A stretch of 64,000 nt of DNA from Bacillus sp. OV322 (GTDB lineage Bacteria > Bacillota > Bacilli > Bacillales > DSM-1321): NCBI RefSeq assembly GCF_900112495.1, contig NZ_FOMA01000006.1, positions 248,001-312,000 on the forward strand, read 5' to 3'. Below are positions 1 to 9,228 of this stretch, in pieces. How positions within the stretch are numbered: position 1 is the stretch's first letter; each line of letters starts with the position of its first letter. A program made the position numbers and the translations under genes. A model generated the notes under the pieces. The model was not told the DNA's origin. It searched no databases and saw nothing but the letters and a program-made list of their open reading frames with translations.

Positions 1-2025
1 CTTACAAAGCCGCTTATCCGGGAAGGAGATTCTTTCAGGGAAGCAGAATGGGATGAAGCTCTGACATTGATTGCAGGCAAGTTCACTGAAATCAAAACAC
101 AGCATGGTCCTGATTCTCTCGCATTTATTACTTCTTCAAAGTGCACTAATGAAGAGTCTTATTTAATGCAAAAACTGGCAAGGGCTGTAATAGGCACAAA
201 CAATGTGGATAATTGCTCAAGGTACTGCCAAAGCCCTGCTACCAAGGGATTGATGAGGACTGTAGGCTACGGAGGGGATTCAGGATCCATTACGGATATT
301 CAGAATTCTGAGCTTGTCATCATAATTGGCTCCAATACTTCAGAAGCCCATCCTGTGCTTTCCACAAGAGTGAAAAGCTCGCATAAATTACGAAACCAAA
401 AACTGATCGTAGCAGATATCAGAAAGCACGAAATGGCAGAGCGTTCAGATTTATTCTTCCAGCCTCGGGCAGGATCTGATCTTGTCTGGCTGTCGGCTGT
501 AACGAAGTATATCCTTGACCAAGGCTGGGCAGATCAGGAATTCCTCGATAAAAAAGTAAACGGCCTGGAGAAATATATAGAAAGCATCCAGGGCTTTACA
601 CTGGAATACGCCGCACGTGAAACTGGTTTGTCACAGGAAGTGCTGATTCAAATTGCCGAAATGATTCATGAAGCAAAGTCCTCATGTATTCTTTGGGCTA
701 TGGGGGTTACCCAGCATGTTGGAGGCAGTGATACCAGTACAGCCATTTCGAACCTGCTGCTGATCACTGGAAACTATGCACGTCCGCATACAGGTTCTTA
801 TCCGCTGCGCGGCCATAATAATGTGCAGGGTGCAAGTGACTTTGGATCAATGCCGGACGCGCTGCCAGGATATCAGCTGGTAACAGATGACGCTGTGCGT
901 GCTAAATTTGAAAAAGGATGGGGCGTAAATCTCCCTGCGAAACCAGGGATGAACAACCACGAAATGATTGAAGCCATCCATTCAGGCAAATTAAAGGCTA
1001 TGTATGTTAAAGGAGAAGAAATGGGATTGGTTGATTCCAACATCAATCATGTCCATGCAGCATACCAGGAGCTTGATTTCTTCGTAGTACAGGATATGTT
1101 CCTGTCACGTACAGCGGAATATGCGGATGTTGTTCTCCCGGCAAGTCCAAGCCTTGAAAAAGAAGGAACATTTACCAATACAGAACGCAGGATCCAACGT
1201 CTTTACGAGGTATTGGAGCCGCTTGGCGATTCGAAGCCGGACTGGAAGATTATCATGGAAGTCGCCAATCGCCTTGGTGCAGGATGGAACTATGATCATC
1301 CTGCTGATATTATGGCAGAAGCAGCCATGCTTTCTCCAATCTATTCAGGTGTGGCATATGAAAGATTAGAAGGATATAAGAGTCTTCAGTGGCCAGTTGC
1401 TGCAGATGGAACAGATACTCCTGTTCTATTTTTGGATAAATTCCCGTTTGATGATGGGAAGGCCCGCCTATTCCCTGTAGAATGGACTAAACCTGTAGAG
1501 TTCGGTGAAGAGTATGATATTCATGTCAACAACGGACGCCTTCTCGAACATTTCCATGAAGGCAATATGACTTACAAATCCAAAGGGATTTCTTCAAAAA
1601 CGCCAAGTGTATTCCTCGAAATTTCTCCTGAGCTTGCGGAGGAAAGAGGAATAAAGGATGGAACACTTGTCAGATTGACCTCTCCTTATGGAAATGCGAA
1701 GGTAAAGTGCCTAATCACCGACAGGGTAAAAGGAAAAGAAGTATATCTTCCTATGAATGACTCTGGAGATGCGGCCATTAATCTGCTGACAAGCAGCCAT
1801 GCCGATAAAGATACAGATACACCTGCTTATAAAGAAACCTCAGCCAAAATGGAGATTTTGAAAGTAGAAGGAGTCAATCCATTGCCTAGAGTAAATCATA
1901 GAAATGGAAATCCTCAGCCGCAAATCGGTGTCCAGGTTCAGAAAAAATGGGCAAGGAAGGATTATACATTCCCGGGTGATGCTGTGAAGCGGCACAGAAA
2001 AGAGGAGGTTGGGCATAATGGCTAA
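1..2025 (+). CDS. yjgC: Formate dehydrogenase alpha subunit, molybdopterin enzyme (5' end outside window)
   Basis: The frame is open from base 1, so the first visible Met at 67 is internal and the N-terminal iron-sulfur region lies outside; about 674 codons are seen of a family usually near 980. The protein belongs to the molybdopterin oxidoreductases and would oxidise formate to CO2 in the cytoplasm. Visible signatures are [10 protein letters not shown], whose second Cys is the expected Mo ligand (Cys, not Sec), the cofactor-contact stretch [18 protein letters not shown], and a C-terminal dinucleotide-binding domain near [16 protein letters not shown]. The stop overlaps the start of the DUF1641 gene by 8 bases, the yjgC-yjgD arrangement of Bacillus. 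Assignment rests on motifs and neighbour; substrate is inferred. Confidence 0.93.
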   Translation, partial: LTKPLIREGDSFREAEWDEALTLIAGKFTEIKTQHGPDSLAFITSSKCTNEESYLMQKLARAVIGTNNVDNCSRYCQSPATKGLMRTVGYGGDSGSITDIQNSELVIIIGSNTSEAHPVLSTRVKSSHKLRNQKLIVADIRKHEMAERSDLFFQPRAGSDLVWLSAVTKYILDQGWADQEFLDKKVNGLEKYIESIQGFTLEYAARETGLSQEVLIQIAEMIHEAKSSCILWAMGVTQHVGGSDTSTAISNLLLITGNYARPHTGSYPLRGHNNVQGASDFGSMPDALPGYQLVTDDAVRAKFEKGWGVNLPAKPGMNNHEMIEAIHSGKLKAMYVKGEEMGLVDSNINHVHAAYQELDFFVVQDMFLSRTAEYADVVLPASPSLEKEGTFTNTERRIQRLYEVLEPLGDSKPDWKIIMEVANRLGAGWNYDHPADIMAEAAMLSPIYSGVAYERLEGYKSLQWPVAADGTDTPVLFLDKFPFDDGKARLFPVEWTKPVEFGEEYDIHVNNGRLLEHFHEGNMTYKSKGISSKTPSVFLEISPELAEERGIKDGTLVRLTSPYGNAKVKCLITDRVKGKEVYLPMNDSGDAAINLLTSSHADKDTDTPAYKETSAKMEILKVEGVNPLPRVNHRNGNPQPQIGVQVQKKWARKDYTFPGDAVKRHRKEEVGHNG

Positions 2026-2563
2026 AGCAATCAGGAATATTGAAAGAATTAAAATTTCAGAAGAGGATAAGCGGAAAAGAGACCTCGAGGAAATAGAACA
2101 CGCACTTCTGAAAAATAAGGATGCCATTTTAGAGTCTTTGCAGGTTATGGAATATATGCAAAGCCGCGGGGTATTAGCCATGATGAACGGCTTGCTTGGC
2201 CAAAGCGATAAGGTGCTTGATATTCTTGTAAAAACAGCTGACAGGCCTGAAACAACCAATATGCTGAAAAATCTCCTGCTTATGGTCGGAACACTGGGTG
2301 TACTTGATGTTAAGCAATTGGAGCCAGTCATTTTAAAAGTGAATTCAGGGATTGCGAGAGTGGCTGAAGCGAAGGACACAGAAGAAAAAACAAGCTATTT
2401 TGATCTGGTGCGTTCCCTGAAGGATCCGGAAATCAACCGGGCACTTACTTTCATGCTTACCTTCTTAAAAGGAATGGGGCAGGATACAAAGGAACAGGAA
2501 AGAAATACGATGGAGCCTCATCATCAGGAACATGAAAAAAGAAAGAACCGGGATTTAAGATAA
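2018..2563 (+). CDS. yjgD: DUF1641 protein YjgD, partner of formate dehydrogenase
   Basis: A hydrophilic 181-residue protein with no membrane segment. It matches DUF1641 in length, in the central [21 protein letters not shown] block, and above all in context, since this family normally follows a formate dehydrogenase gene. I start it at ATG 2018, nine bases after AGAGGAGG (2001-2008); a TTG at 2009 lies inside that spacing and is unlikely. The overlap with the upstream gene suggests translational coupling. Its molecular role is not established; an accessory or assembly role for the dehydrogenase is inference. The C-terminus is very charged (His/Glu/Lys/Arg). Confidence 0.88.
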   Translation: MAKAIRNIERIKISEEDKRKRDLEEIEHALLKNKDAILESLQVMEYMQSRGVLAMMNGLLGQSDKVLDILVKTADRPETTNMLKNLLLMVGTLGVLDVKQLEPVILKVNSGIARVAEAKDTEEKTSYFDLVRSLKDPEINRALTFMLTFLKGMGQDTKEQERNTMEPHHQEHEKRKNRDLR

Positions 2564-2568
2564 TGAAG

Positions 2569-2598
2569 TAGGAGGAGGTACTTCCTCCTTCTTTTTTG
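2569..2598 (+). terminator. Intrinsic terminator of yjgCD
   Basis: GGAGGAGG and CCTCCTTC pair around the loop TACTT, followed by a run of six T. It sits six bases after the yjgD stop and would end the formate dehydrogenase transcript. Confidence 0.75.
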
Positions 2599-2734
2599 AT
2601 TAGCTTAAAACTATGCAGCAATTTGAAAGAAATCATTTTTTGCATCATAAATACAACCAGATCCATTTTTGCTGCAAAATGCGTTACATTTTTGTAAGAG
2701 TAAGGTAGTAAAGTGATGAAAGGCAGGTACATGC

Positions 2735-3493
2735 ATGAATCAGGAATTATCCTATAAAGAAATAAAGTTAATTGCTTTAGATATGGACGGAACACTGCTT
2801 AATGAAAATAATGAGGTTTCCGAAGAAAACCGGAAGGCGATTAAAGCAGCGGAAGCCAAGGGAGTTAAAGTAATTTTAAGTACAGGAAGATCATATCCCC
2901 GCTGCAGTGAATATGCAAAGGCTTTAGAACTTTCATCTTATCTGATAACGGTAAACGGCGGCGAAATTTTTGACAGCTCGGGTAAACTCATCGAGAGGAC
3001 ATCCGTAAATACAGACCTTGTGCAATGGATGTGGGATTTAAGTCAAAAGCATAAAACACATTATTGGGCGGTAAGCTCAGACCAAGTATATCGTGCAAAT
3101 ATGCCAGAAAATATCCATGATTCAGAGTGGATTAAATTTGGCTTTGATATCGATGATGACGCAGTAAGGGAAGAAATTCTGCAAGAGCTCAGAAACGATG
3201 GCACATTGGAAATCAGCAACTCCAGTCCGACAAATATTGAAGTAAATGCATTGGGTGTCAATAAAGCTGTAGCGATAGAAAAAGTGTGCAGCTTTATGGG
3301 ACTAACGATGGAAAATGTCATGGCTTGCGGAGACAGCTTGAATGACATTGCGATGATTAAAGAAGCAGGCATTGGCGTTGCCATGGGAAATGCACAGAAA
3401 ACAGTCAAAGATACGGCTGATTGGGTGACTGCTACCAACCGGGAAGACGGTGTGGCTAAAGCCATTCATAAATGGGTGCTTGACGTAAAATAA
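2735..3493 (+). CDS. Cof-type HAD-IIB sugar-phosphate/nucleotide phosphatase
   Basis: A 252-residue cytoplasmic HAD hydrolase. Motif I is LDMDGTLLNE near residues 13-20 with the nucleophile and acid/base aspartates, motif II is the STGRSYPR block, and motif IV is ACGDSLNDIAMIKEAGIGVAMGNA with the magnesium-binding GDxxND. A type IIB cap sits between motifs II and IV. Family members of B. subtilis (YkrA, YwpJ, YitU type) dephosphorylate small phosphorylated metabolites; the substrate cannot be read from sequence. ATG 2735 follows AAAGGCAGG by seven bases; an ATG at 2731 is out of frame. It is monocistronic. Confidence 0.88.
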   Translation: MNQELSYKEIKLIALDMDGTLLNENNEVSEENRKAIKAAEAKGVKVILSTGRSYPRCSEYAKALELSSYLITVNGGEIFDSSGKLIERTSVNTDLVQWMWDLSQKHKTHYWAVSSDQVYRANMPENIHDSEWIKFGFDIDDDAVREEILQELRNDGTLEISNSSPTNIEVNALGVNKAVAIEKVCSFMGLTMENVMACGDSLNDIAMIKEAGIGVAMGNAQKTVKDTADWVTATNREDGVAKAIHKWVLDVK

Positions 3494-3497
3494 TGAG

Positions 3498-3662
3498 AAG
3501 GTTTTTGAAGATTGTTATTTTTATTGTGATCTGCGGGAGATTCCATTGTTAAAAGGGCAGGGTGTAGTGTGCGAGTCTTCTGCGTGATTAGTGGGACAGT
3601 TGAGAAAGCCTGAAGGAGACTCACCGCCCGCCCTCGGTAATAACCGTCTTGATATTGCCAGC
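3498..3662 (+). repeat. Degenerate copy of the dispersed MITE-like repeat
   Basis: The segment keeps the order of the repeat family (GATTGTT, CATTGTTAAA, GTGCGAGTCTTCTGCG, GATTAG, GGCTCACC-like GACTCACCGCCCGCCC) but has many substitutions and has lost the GGAGCGGAAATCAACC side and the right inverted repeat. It is the most eroded copy in the window and fills the gap between the HAD and DCC genes. Confidence 0.6.
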
Positions 3663-3765
3663 TAATAATGAGGTGGATGCTAACAGCATTCGCTTTTATA
3701 AAACAAAGCATTCTAATATCATTCAAAGGTGAAATAAGTCGGCAGGTAATGACTAAGGGGGGAAC

Positions 3766-4170
3766 ATGATGACAAAGGATGAGTATGATGTGATTTTGTT
3801 TGACGGGGTCTGCAATTTCTGCAATGGGGCCGTGAACTTCATCATAAGGCACGATTCCCGCTCACGGTTTAAATTTGCCTCTCTGCAGTCTCACTACGGG
3901 GAACAGCTTTTAGATCAGCATCCACATCTGAAAAAAGTGGACTCTATAATCCTCCTCCGGGGAGGAAAAACGTATACACATAGTTCAGCTGCATTAAGAA
4001 TTGCCGGTAAAATGGATGGAATCATTAAAGCGGCTGCTCTTCTATTCATCGTACCGAGACATTTTCGCGATTACTTTTATAACATTCTGGCCAAAAACCG
4101 ATATAAATGGTTCGGCAAAAGAGAGACATGCCGCATTCCAACCAAAGAGGAAAGAACCCGTTTTTTATAA
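3766..4170 (+). CDS. yuxK: DCC-family thiol-disulfide oxidoreductase-like protein (DUF393)
   Basis: A 134-residue protein with FDGVCNFCN near the N-terminus, the DxxCxxC signature that names the DCC family, and the conserved FASLQS and GGKTYTHSSAALRIA blocks. It resembles B. subtilis YuxK in length and layout. The two cysteines suggest a thioredoxin-like redox activity, but no substrate is known. Two adjacent ATGs (3766 and 3769) follow the strong AAGGGGGG; either may be used. The gene stands alone, between repeat copies. Confidence 0.82.
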   Translation: MMTKDEYDVILFDGVCNFCNGAVNFIIRHDSRSRFKFASLQSHYGEQLLDQHPHLKKVDSIILLRGGKTYTHSSAALRIAGKMDGIIKAAALLFIVPRHFRDYFYNILAKNRYKWFGKRETCRIPTKEERTRFL

Positions 4171-4373
4171 ACTACCATAAAGGTTCTTCCTCGCCGGAAA
4201 GGCTGAGACTGATGGCCGCCCATAGCCCCGCACTCAAAAAAGACAGCATAAGGGAAGAGATATGAATCAGCATGGAAATCAAAAATTAATAATGGAAAAT
4301 CCAATATTAATGGAGCGATAAATAAAGCAGACAACTTTTTTCGTGATTTCAGGGAAATATACTGAAAATGCCC

Positions 4374-4396
4374 GCATGATAAACATGCTTTTTTTT
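4374..4396 (+). terminator. Terminator-like hairpin
   Basis: GCATG and CATGC flank the loop ATAAA and are followed by eight T. It lies 200 bases after the DCC gene, just before a repeat copy, and is probably that gene's terminator. Confidence 0.55.
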
Positions 4397-4401
4397 ATTT
4401 G

Positions 4402-4628
4402 CTCATTTCTTAAAGATAGTTGTTTTTTAATATGTTTTGTGCAGCGATCCTATTGTTAAACCGGGTTGATTGGAGTATAAGGTGCGAGACCCCTGCGGGA
4501 TTAGCGGGAAGGTGAGACCCCGCAAGCATTGCTTGTGAGGCTCACCGCCCGCCCCGCGGAAAGCGAGCATCCTGGAGCGTAAATCAACAACCTTGTTCCA
4601 TAGCAACAAAGTTTATGAAAATAGCCAA
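4402..4628 (+). repeat. Dispersed MITE-like repeat, near full length
   Basis: The copy runs from TTCTTAAAGATAGTTG to CAACAAAGTTTATGAAAATAGCC. Its core contains GGTTGATTGGAG, GTGCGAGACCCCTGCGGG, GGTGAGACCCCGC, GGCTCACCGCCCGCCCCGCGG and GAGCATCCTGGAGCG. GGTTGATT near one end can pair with AATCAAC near the other, and GGTGAG with CTCACC, so the element is a long imperfect hairpin. It contains no convincing ORF. Confidence 0.8.
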
Positions 4629-4832
4629 GAAAATAGAAAAGTGTAAGCCTGCCATACGGTCCAGGTTTTTTTGCAGTGAGTGCAAACTGTTATCCTATCA
4701 GCACCTGTATTATATTTCATATTTTCATTGAGAGTTTGCTAGCTAAAGAAAAACTTGAACTATTACTAGTGGAAACGTATGATGAAATAGATATATTTTA
4801 TCTGAAAATTTAATAAAATGGAGGCGTTTACT

Positions 4833-5837
4833 TTGAGAAAAAGTATCCCGGAATCATGGTGGAATGAATTGGAATTGCCTGTCATCTCTGCACCCATGTT
4901 TTTAATATCAGGGCCAGAGCTTGTTAAAGCATGCTGCCTGAATGGTGTGATTGGCTCTTTTCCTGCTCCGAATGCAAGGCCAATCGAGGTGCTGGATCAA
5001 TGGATGGGGGAAATCAGCAGTGCTTTGGATGAGGCTAAACAAAATGATCCACAAAGGAAAATAGCTCCATGGGCCATGAACATGGTAGTTCACAGTACAT
5101 ATAGCCGCCTGGAAGAAGAGCTTGAATTAGTGAAGAAGCATAAACCGCCTTTGGTCATTACATCATTGGGTTCGCCAAAAGCTGTAGTTGACATCGTCCA
5201 TAGCTATGGCGGTACCGTATTTTCAGATGTCAGCTCAGTGCTGTTTGCAAAGAAAGCAGCAGAAGCAGGGGTTGATGGACTGATTGCTGTGGCATCTGGA
5301 GCAGGAGGGCATGCCGGGGACATTAACAGCTTTGCTTTTGTCGACAGTATCCGGACCTTTTGGGATGGAATCATTATTCTTGCCGGATCAATTACAACCG
5401 GCCGCAGCATATTGGCGGCACAGGCCGCTGGAGCTGATCTGGCGTATATGGGTACCCGTTTTATTGTTGCGAAAGAGAGCATGGCAGCAATGGAGTACCG
5501 CGAGATGCTTGTTGAAGCGTCCCAGGAGGATATTATTCTTACAAATGCATTCTCAGGAGTTAATTGCAATATGCTTAAACCTAGTATCAGCAAAGCTGGA
5601 ATTGATCCGGAAACACTCGTGAAGAAGGATAAAGTGGAATTTGACAGCATGCAAAAAGAAACTAATTCAAAAGCCTGGAAAGATATCTGGTCTGCAGGCC
5701 ATGGTGTAGGAGCTATTAAAAAAATAGATAGTGCAGCTGGCATCATTTCCGAGCTTAAACAGGAATATCAGGAAAGCTTAAAGAAATTGAATGAGCAGGC
5801 TGGAAGGCTGCAGTCTTTGACACTGACTGATATGTAA
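4833..5837 (+). CDS. FMN-dependent nitronate monooxygenase (2-nitropropane dioxygenase family)
   Basis: A TIM-barrel flavoenzyme of 334 residues. PVISAPMFLISGPELVKAC at the N-terminus, VDGLIAVASGAGGHAG in the middle (the His is the family's catalytic base position), and AGSITTGRSILAAQAAGADLAYMGTRFI for FMN phosphate binding are typical. The family oxidises alkyl nitronates such as propionate 3-nitronate. I choose TTG 4833 as the start because GGAGG (4820-4824) lies eight bases upstream; the in-frame ATG 4818 has no ribosome site and would contain this one. The next gene begins 39 bases downstream on the same strand, so the two are probably cotranscribed. Confidence 0.87.
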   Translation: MRKSIPESWWNELELPVISAPMFLISGPELVKACCLNGVIGSFPAPNARPIEVLDQWMGEISSALDEAKQNDPQRKIAPWAMNMVVHSTYSRLEEELELVKKHKPPLVITSLGSPKAVVDIVHSYGGTVFSDVSSVLFAKKAAEAGVDGLIAVASGAGGHAGDINSFAFVDSIRTFWDGIIILAGSITTGRSILAAQAAGADLAYMGTRFIVAKESMAAMEYREMLVEASQEDIILTNAFSGVNCNMLKPSISKAGIDPETLVKKDKVEFDSMQKETNSKAWKDIWSAGHGVGAIKKIDSAAGIISELKQEYQESLKKLNEQAGRLQSLTLTDM

Positions 5838-5876
5838 GCGTTTTACAAGGATGTTCAAAGCGAATGGAGGGATATC

Positions 5877-6611
5877 ATGGAAGCGGGAAAAAGAATTGAA
5901 ATCATTGAATTGACTGTGAAAAGCAGCGAAAATACATTTACATTTAATCCGGTTTTATTGATAGATGAAGAATCTGTACTGCTAATAGATGCAGGCATGC
6001 CATTTCAATCAGAAGAAATCCTTCAGGCATTTGAAAAAGAGGGAATCCCTTTTTCTAAGCTTAAAACCATTATATTCACACATCAGGATCTAGATCATAT
6101 CGGCGGCGCACCATCCATTTTAAATAAAGGTGATGGAAGCATTCAAGTATTTGCCCACGCTTTGGATAAGCCTTATATTGAAGGTGATAAAACGCTTATT
6201 AAGGCAGATTTGAGCAAAATCTCTGATGAGAAAAAGCGTTCAATGCCTAAGCAGATGATATCCTTATATGAAAATCTGCCAAAAGTGAAGATTGATAAAA
6301 CGGTTGAAGATAGAGAAACACTTGATTTTTTTGGAGGCATAGAAGTCATTCATACACCTGGACATACGCCGGGACACATTTCTTTGTATCTGGAGAAAAC
6401 AAAAACTTTGATTGCAGGAGATGCAATGGTCATCCTTGATGGTGTGTTAAGAGGACCGATTGAACAAAACACTCCGAATATGAAAGAAGCTATTGGGTCT
6501 CTGGAAAAAATGTTGGATTATGATATTGAACAGGTCATCTGCTATCATGGAGGCTTATTCCGGGGCAGTCCGCATGAAACAATCAAGAAATTGCTTGAAC
6601 AAAATAAATAA
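5877..6611 (+). CDS. Metallo-beta-lactamase fold hydrolase
   Basis: A 244-residue MBL-fold protein. THQDLDHIGGA is the HxxxDH metal motif, HTPGHTPGHISLYL supplies the second metal-site His, IAGDAMV the bridging Asp, and CYHGG the last His. A dinuclear zinc or iron site is expected. It lacks features that would mark it as glyoxalase II or a true beta-lactamase, so the substrate is open. GGAGGG precedes ATG 5877. It follows the nitronate monooxygenase closely and is followed by a strong terminator, so the pair forms an operon; a shared detoxification role is inference. Confidence 0.85.
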   Translation: MEAGKRIEIIELTVKSSENTFTFNPVLLIDEESVLLIDAGMPFQSEEILQAFEKEGIPFSKLKTIIFTHQDLDHIGGAPSILNKGDGSIQVFAHALDKPYIEGDKTLIKADLSKISDEKKRSMPKQMISLYENLPKVKIDKTVEDRETLDFFGGIEVIHTPGHTPGHISLYLEKTKTLIAGDAMVILDGVLRGPIEQNTPNMKEAIGSLEKMLDYDIEQVICYHGGLFRGSPHETIKKLLEQNK

Positions 6612-6655
6612 AAAAAGCAGAAGCACATCCTACTGGGGAGTGCTTCTGCTTTTTG
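6611..6655 (+). terminator. Strong bidirectional terminator
   Basis: AAAAGCAGAAGCAC and GTGCTTCTGCTTTT form a 14-bp stem with T runs on both strands. It ends the monooxygenase/MBL operon and the converging small gene on the minus strand. Confidence 0.88.
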
Positions 6656-6665
6656 CTGAAGCTCC

Positions 6666-6863
6666 TTATTCCTGAATCTCCCTATCGCGATTTATCTCAG
6701 ATGTGATGCGGCCTTCTGCTCCAGGTGCCTGATCTGTTTCAGAACGGTTGTTGTAGCTTTCATCATTCATTCCCCGCTCTTGATGCTCATTTGTTCCATC
6801 CCCGCTATAGGATTTATGCTTTTGCTGGATTTTGTTGAATTTGCTGAAATCTTGATTAACCAT
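6666..6863 (-). CDS. Small hydrophilic protein of unknown function
   Basis: 65 residues, no membrane segment, rich in Asn, Asp, Glu, Arg and Gln, with low-complexity character (SETDQAPGAEG). On the minus strand AAGGAG lies seven bases before the second Met (6863), which I take as the start; the first Met (6869) is only two bases from it. I do not recognise a family. The good ribosome site and the shared terminator support a real gene. The composition resembles small spore or stress proteins of Bacillus, but nothing proves it. Confidence 0.55.
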   Translation of the reverse strand: MVNQDFSKFNKIQQKHKSYSGDGTNEHQERGMNDESYNNRSETDQAPGAEGRITSEINRDREIQE

Positions 6864-6967
6864 GGTCATTCTCCTTTATATATAAAGTCAAAAATAGTCT
6901 GTTCGATTTTTGCCCTCATTATTCTGTACCGGAAAACCGCTGATCCTTTATTTATGGCTCTTATCTT

Positions 6968-7199
6968 AAGGCTGTTTTCGTAAACTTTGTTGCTACCTGA
7001 ACAAGGGGTTGATTTCCGCTCCAGGATGCTCGCTTTCCGTGGGACAGGCGTTGAGCCTCCTTCAGCTTCGCTTGCGGGGTCTCACCTTCCCGATAATCCC
7101 AGAGGAGTCTCGCACCTTACACTCCAATCAACCCGGTTTAACAACGGTATCGCTTCACAGACATATTAAAAAACAATAATCTTTAAGAAAAGAACCTTT
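6968..7199 (-). repeat. Dispersed MITE-like repeat, full length
   Basis: A complete copy in reverse orientation, from AAGGCTGTTTTCGTAAAC to CTTTAAGAAAAGAACCTTT. The core reads GGTTGATTTCCGCTCCAGG, GCTCGCTTTCCG, GGTCTCACC and CTCCAATCAACC. It abuts an internally deleted copy of opposite orientation at 7196-7293. Confidence 0.85.
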
Positions 7200-7293
7200 C
7201 ATAAAGAATGTTGTTTCTAATGAGTTCTTCGGAGCGCTCTCATTTTCAAATCACTCGCCTTGTTCCATATCAACAAAGTTTTCGAAGCATTTA
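7196..7293 (+). repeat. Internally deleted repeat copy, head-to-head with its neighbour
   Basis: It begins CTTTCATAAAGAATGTTG and ends CCTTGTTCCATATCAACAAAGTTTTCG in two blocks, matching both outer parts of the repeat, but lacks nearly all of the GC-rich core. With the full copy before it the locus forms an inverted pair. Confidence 0.6.
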
Positions 7294-7384
7294 TATAAAA
7301 ATCACGTCTGGCATTTTCCTTGCTTCCATCATCATATTTATAAAGTGAAACCATTAGTTGATAAAAACAAGAGGGTGAAATTAA

Positions 7385-8461
7385 TTGGCAGCTATTCTGA
7401 AGGAGCTTAGAAGATGCAGGGAGTTGGGAATCAGAGGTGTTCTAGGGACAATTATTTCAACAGAAGGTTCATCCTATCAAAAAGCGGGTGCAAAGTGTTT
7501 TTTTTCGGAAGATGGATTTGTTACAGGACAGCTGAGCGGCGGCTGCCTTGAAGAAGATATAAAGACGCACCTGAAAAAAATCATGGACAATGGAACACCA
7601 CAGTTAATGGAGTATGACTTTCGGGATCCTGAGGATATTCTTTGGGGACTTGGTTCTGGCTGTCAGGGAAAGATGAAGATTCTTCTTGAAGCCTTCTGCC
7701 CGGAAAATAAAAAAGAAGCCAATTTGATGTTCCGGAACTTTGAAGCCGGTGAAAAAAAAGAAATGCACCTTATTACCATTCTGCATTGTGATGATAAATC
7801 CCAGATAGGGGTAAAGTGGCTTTTGGACCCCTGCAGCAATGAATTGCCTGTAACATTGCCAAAAGAAATAGCAGCAGATTATTTGATTCGGAGGAATAGC
7901 AGGAAAAACGGCATTTCGCAGATAATGGATGAATGGAACACACAAATTTTTTTTGAAATATTGGAACCTCCGCCACAGTTAGTCATTTTTGGTGCAGGAC
8001 CTGATGCGATACCTTTATCAGAGTTGGCTAAAATCCTTAACTGGAAGGTGATTCTGCTGGATTTCCGCCCAGCTTACGCTGCAGGTGAAAAATTTCCCTT
8101 CGCAGATGAAATAATTGTTTATCCAACAGGGGAAGTTCCGGAAGTTGGCGGCAATAAAAATACATTTACTGTGGTGATGACTCATCATTTTCATCAGGAT
8201 CAAAAAATCCTTGAGAAAATAATGAGTTTCAATCACCGCTATGTGGGAGTCCTTGGTCCTAAAAAAAGAACAAAGAAATTAATCATGACAAGTGAGCAGC
8301 TCCGCCATGATCCTAAAAGCCGGGCAATCTGCAGTCCAATCGGCCTGGATATCGGTTCAAAGTCTCCTGAAGAAATCGCTTTAAGCATTTTAGCGGAAAT
8401 TTTAATGGTATACAGGGGAGGAAGCGGATCAAGGCTATATGAAGTGGGGCGGATTACATGA
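7385..8461 (+). CDS. XdhC/CoxI-family molybdenum cofactor insertion protein
   Basis: 358 residues. The N-terminal XdhC/CoxI domain is seen in GVLGTIISTEGSSYQKAG and GQLSGGCLEEDI; the C-terminal Rossmann domain has VIFGAGPDAIPLSELAKILNW and the conserved GVLGPKKRTKKL. XdhC proteins bind molybdenum cofactor and deliver it, after sulfuration, to xanthine dehydrogenase-type enzymes. It resembles PucA of the B. subtilis purine operon. TTG 7385 is the start, eight bases after GAGGGTG. The nucleotidyltransferase gene follows after 13 bases, as in pucA-pucB, but no hydroxylase subunit gene is in the window. Confidence 0.88.
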   Translation: MAAILKELRRCRELGIRGVLGTIISTEGSSYQKAGAKCFFSEDGFVTGQLSGGCLEEDIKTHLKKIMDNGTPQLMEYDFRDPEDILWGLGSGCQGKMKILLEAFCPENKKEANLMFRNFEAGEKKEMHLITILHCDDKSQIGVKWLLDPCSNELPVTLPKEIAADYLIRRNSRKNGISQIMDEWNTQIFFEILEPPPQLVIFGAGPDAIPLSELAKILNWKVILLDFRPAYAAGEKFPFADEIIVYPTGEVPEVGGNKNTFTVVMTHHFHQDQKILEKIMSFNHRYVGVLGPKKRTKKLIMTSEQLRHDPKSRAICSPIGLDIGSKSPEEIALSILAEILMVYRGGSGSRLYEVGRIT

Positions 8462-8474
8462 AGGATGAAAGGGG

Positions 8475-9227
8475 GTGAATGCTATCGAACAATTAAAAAG
8501 CACAGTATGGGGGATAATTTTAGCTGCCGGAAGTTCAAAAAGAATGGGGTCTCCAAAGCTCCTTCTTCCATATCAAAATAAACCAATCCTCAGGCACGTT
8601 TTAGATAACAGCAGAAAATCGGCATTAATGGGAAGAACCATTGTAGTAAATCCCTATATACCAGGATTAATGGAGGCAGCTTCACTCCCGGATATTGAAA
8701 AAGTCATCCATAATTTTAATACCTCTGAGGGGCTATCTTCCTCAATTAAAGCTGGATTAAGTACTATTCCTAAAGAGGCGGAGGGTGCGCTGTTTTTGCT
8801 TGCTGACCAGCCTTTGCTCACTTGCTGTGATATTAATCGGGTTATTGGCCGCTTCTATAGAGACAAGACCCGTCCATTAATTGTCCAGGCAAGCTATCAC
8901 AATCAAAAGGGGCATCCTGTGCTTTTTCATAGGTCATTATTTTTAGAGTTTAACAGCCTTACAGGAGAAAGGGGAGGGAAGGTGATCCTCCAGAATTATA
9001 AAAACCAGGTTGTATATGCGGATATGGGCAAAAGTATTGAGCCTGATATTGATACAGTGAGTGACTATGAAAACCTTGCCATATATGATAAAGATGATGA
9101 GCGTTTGGTCCGCGTATGTCAAAGATCTCCTTTCTTTGATAACTGGAATGATTGGGAATGCACGGGTATTGAAAATTGGAAGGAATCAGTGCAGGGATGG
9201 CTAGATGGTTTAAGTGGAGGAATGTGA
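8475..9227 (+). CDS. MobA-like nucleotidyltransferase for molybdenum cofactor (PucB/MocA type)
   Basis: 250 residues. GIILAAGSSKRMGSPKLLLPY is the NTP-transferase signature, LFLLADQPLLT carries the metal-binding Asp, and GHPVLFHRSLF is the usual later motif. The enzyme would attach CMP or GMP to molybdopterin. The start is GTG 8475, nine bases after AAGGA; no ATG is available in frame. The protein is about 45 residues longer than PucB, and the extra tail (DERLVRVCQRSPFFDNW onward) leads into a decayed reading frame, so the C-terminus may not be original. Cotranscribed with the XdhC gene. Confidence 0.82.
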   Translation: MNAIEQLKSTVWGIILAAGSSKRMGSPKLLLPYQNKPILRHVLDNSRKSALMGRTIVVNPYIPGLMEAASLPDIEKVIHNFNTSEGLSSSIKAGLSTIPKEAEGALFLLADQPLLTCCDINRVIGRFYRDKTRPLIVQASYHNQKGHPVLFHRSLFLEFNSLTGERGGKVILQNYKNQVVYADMGKSIEPDIDTVSDYENLAIYDKDDERLVRVCQRSPFFDNWNDWECTGIENWKESVQGWLDGLSGGM

Positions 9228-9228
9228 C

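Noticed and set aside
5204-5746. 180-codon minus-strand ORF inside the nitronate monooxygenase gene
   Set aside because: Antisense shadow; the plus frame has full enzyme motifs and a good start.
7001-7169. Open frames inside repeat copies, also at 4427-4609
   Set aside because: They exist because the repeat core has few stops; they differ between copies and have no ribosome sites.
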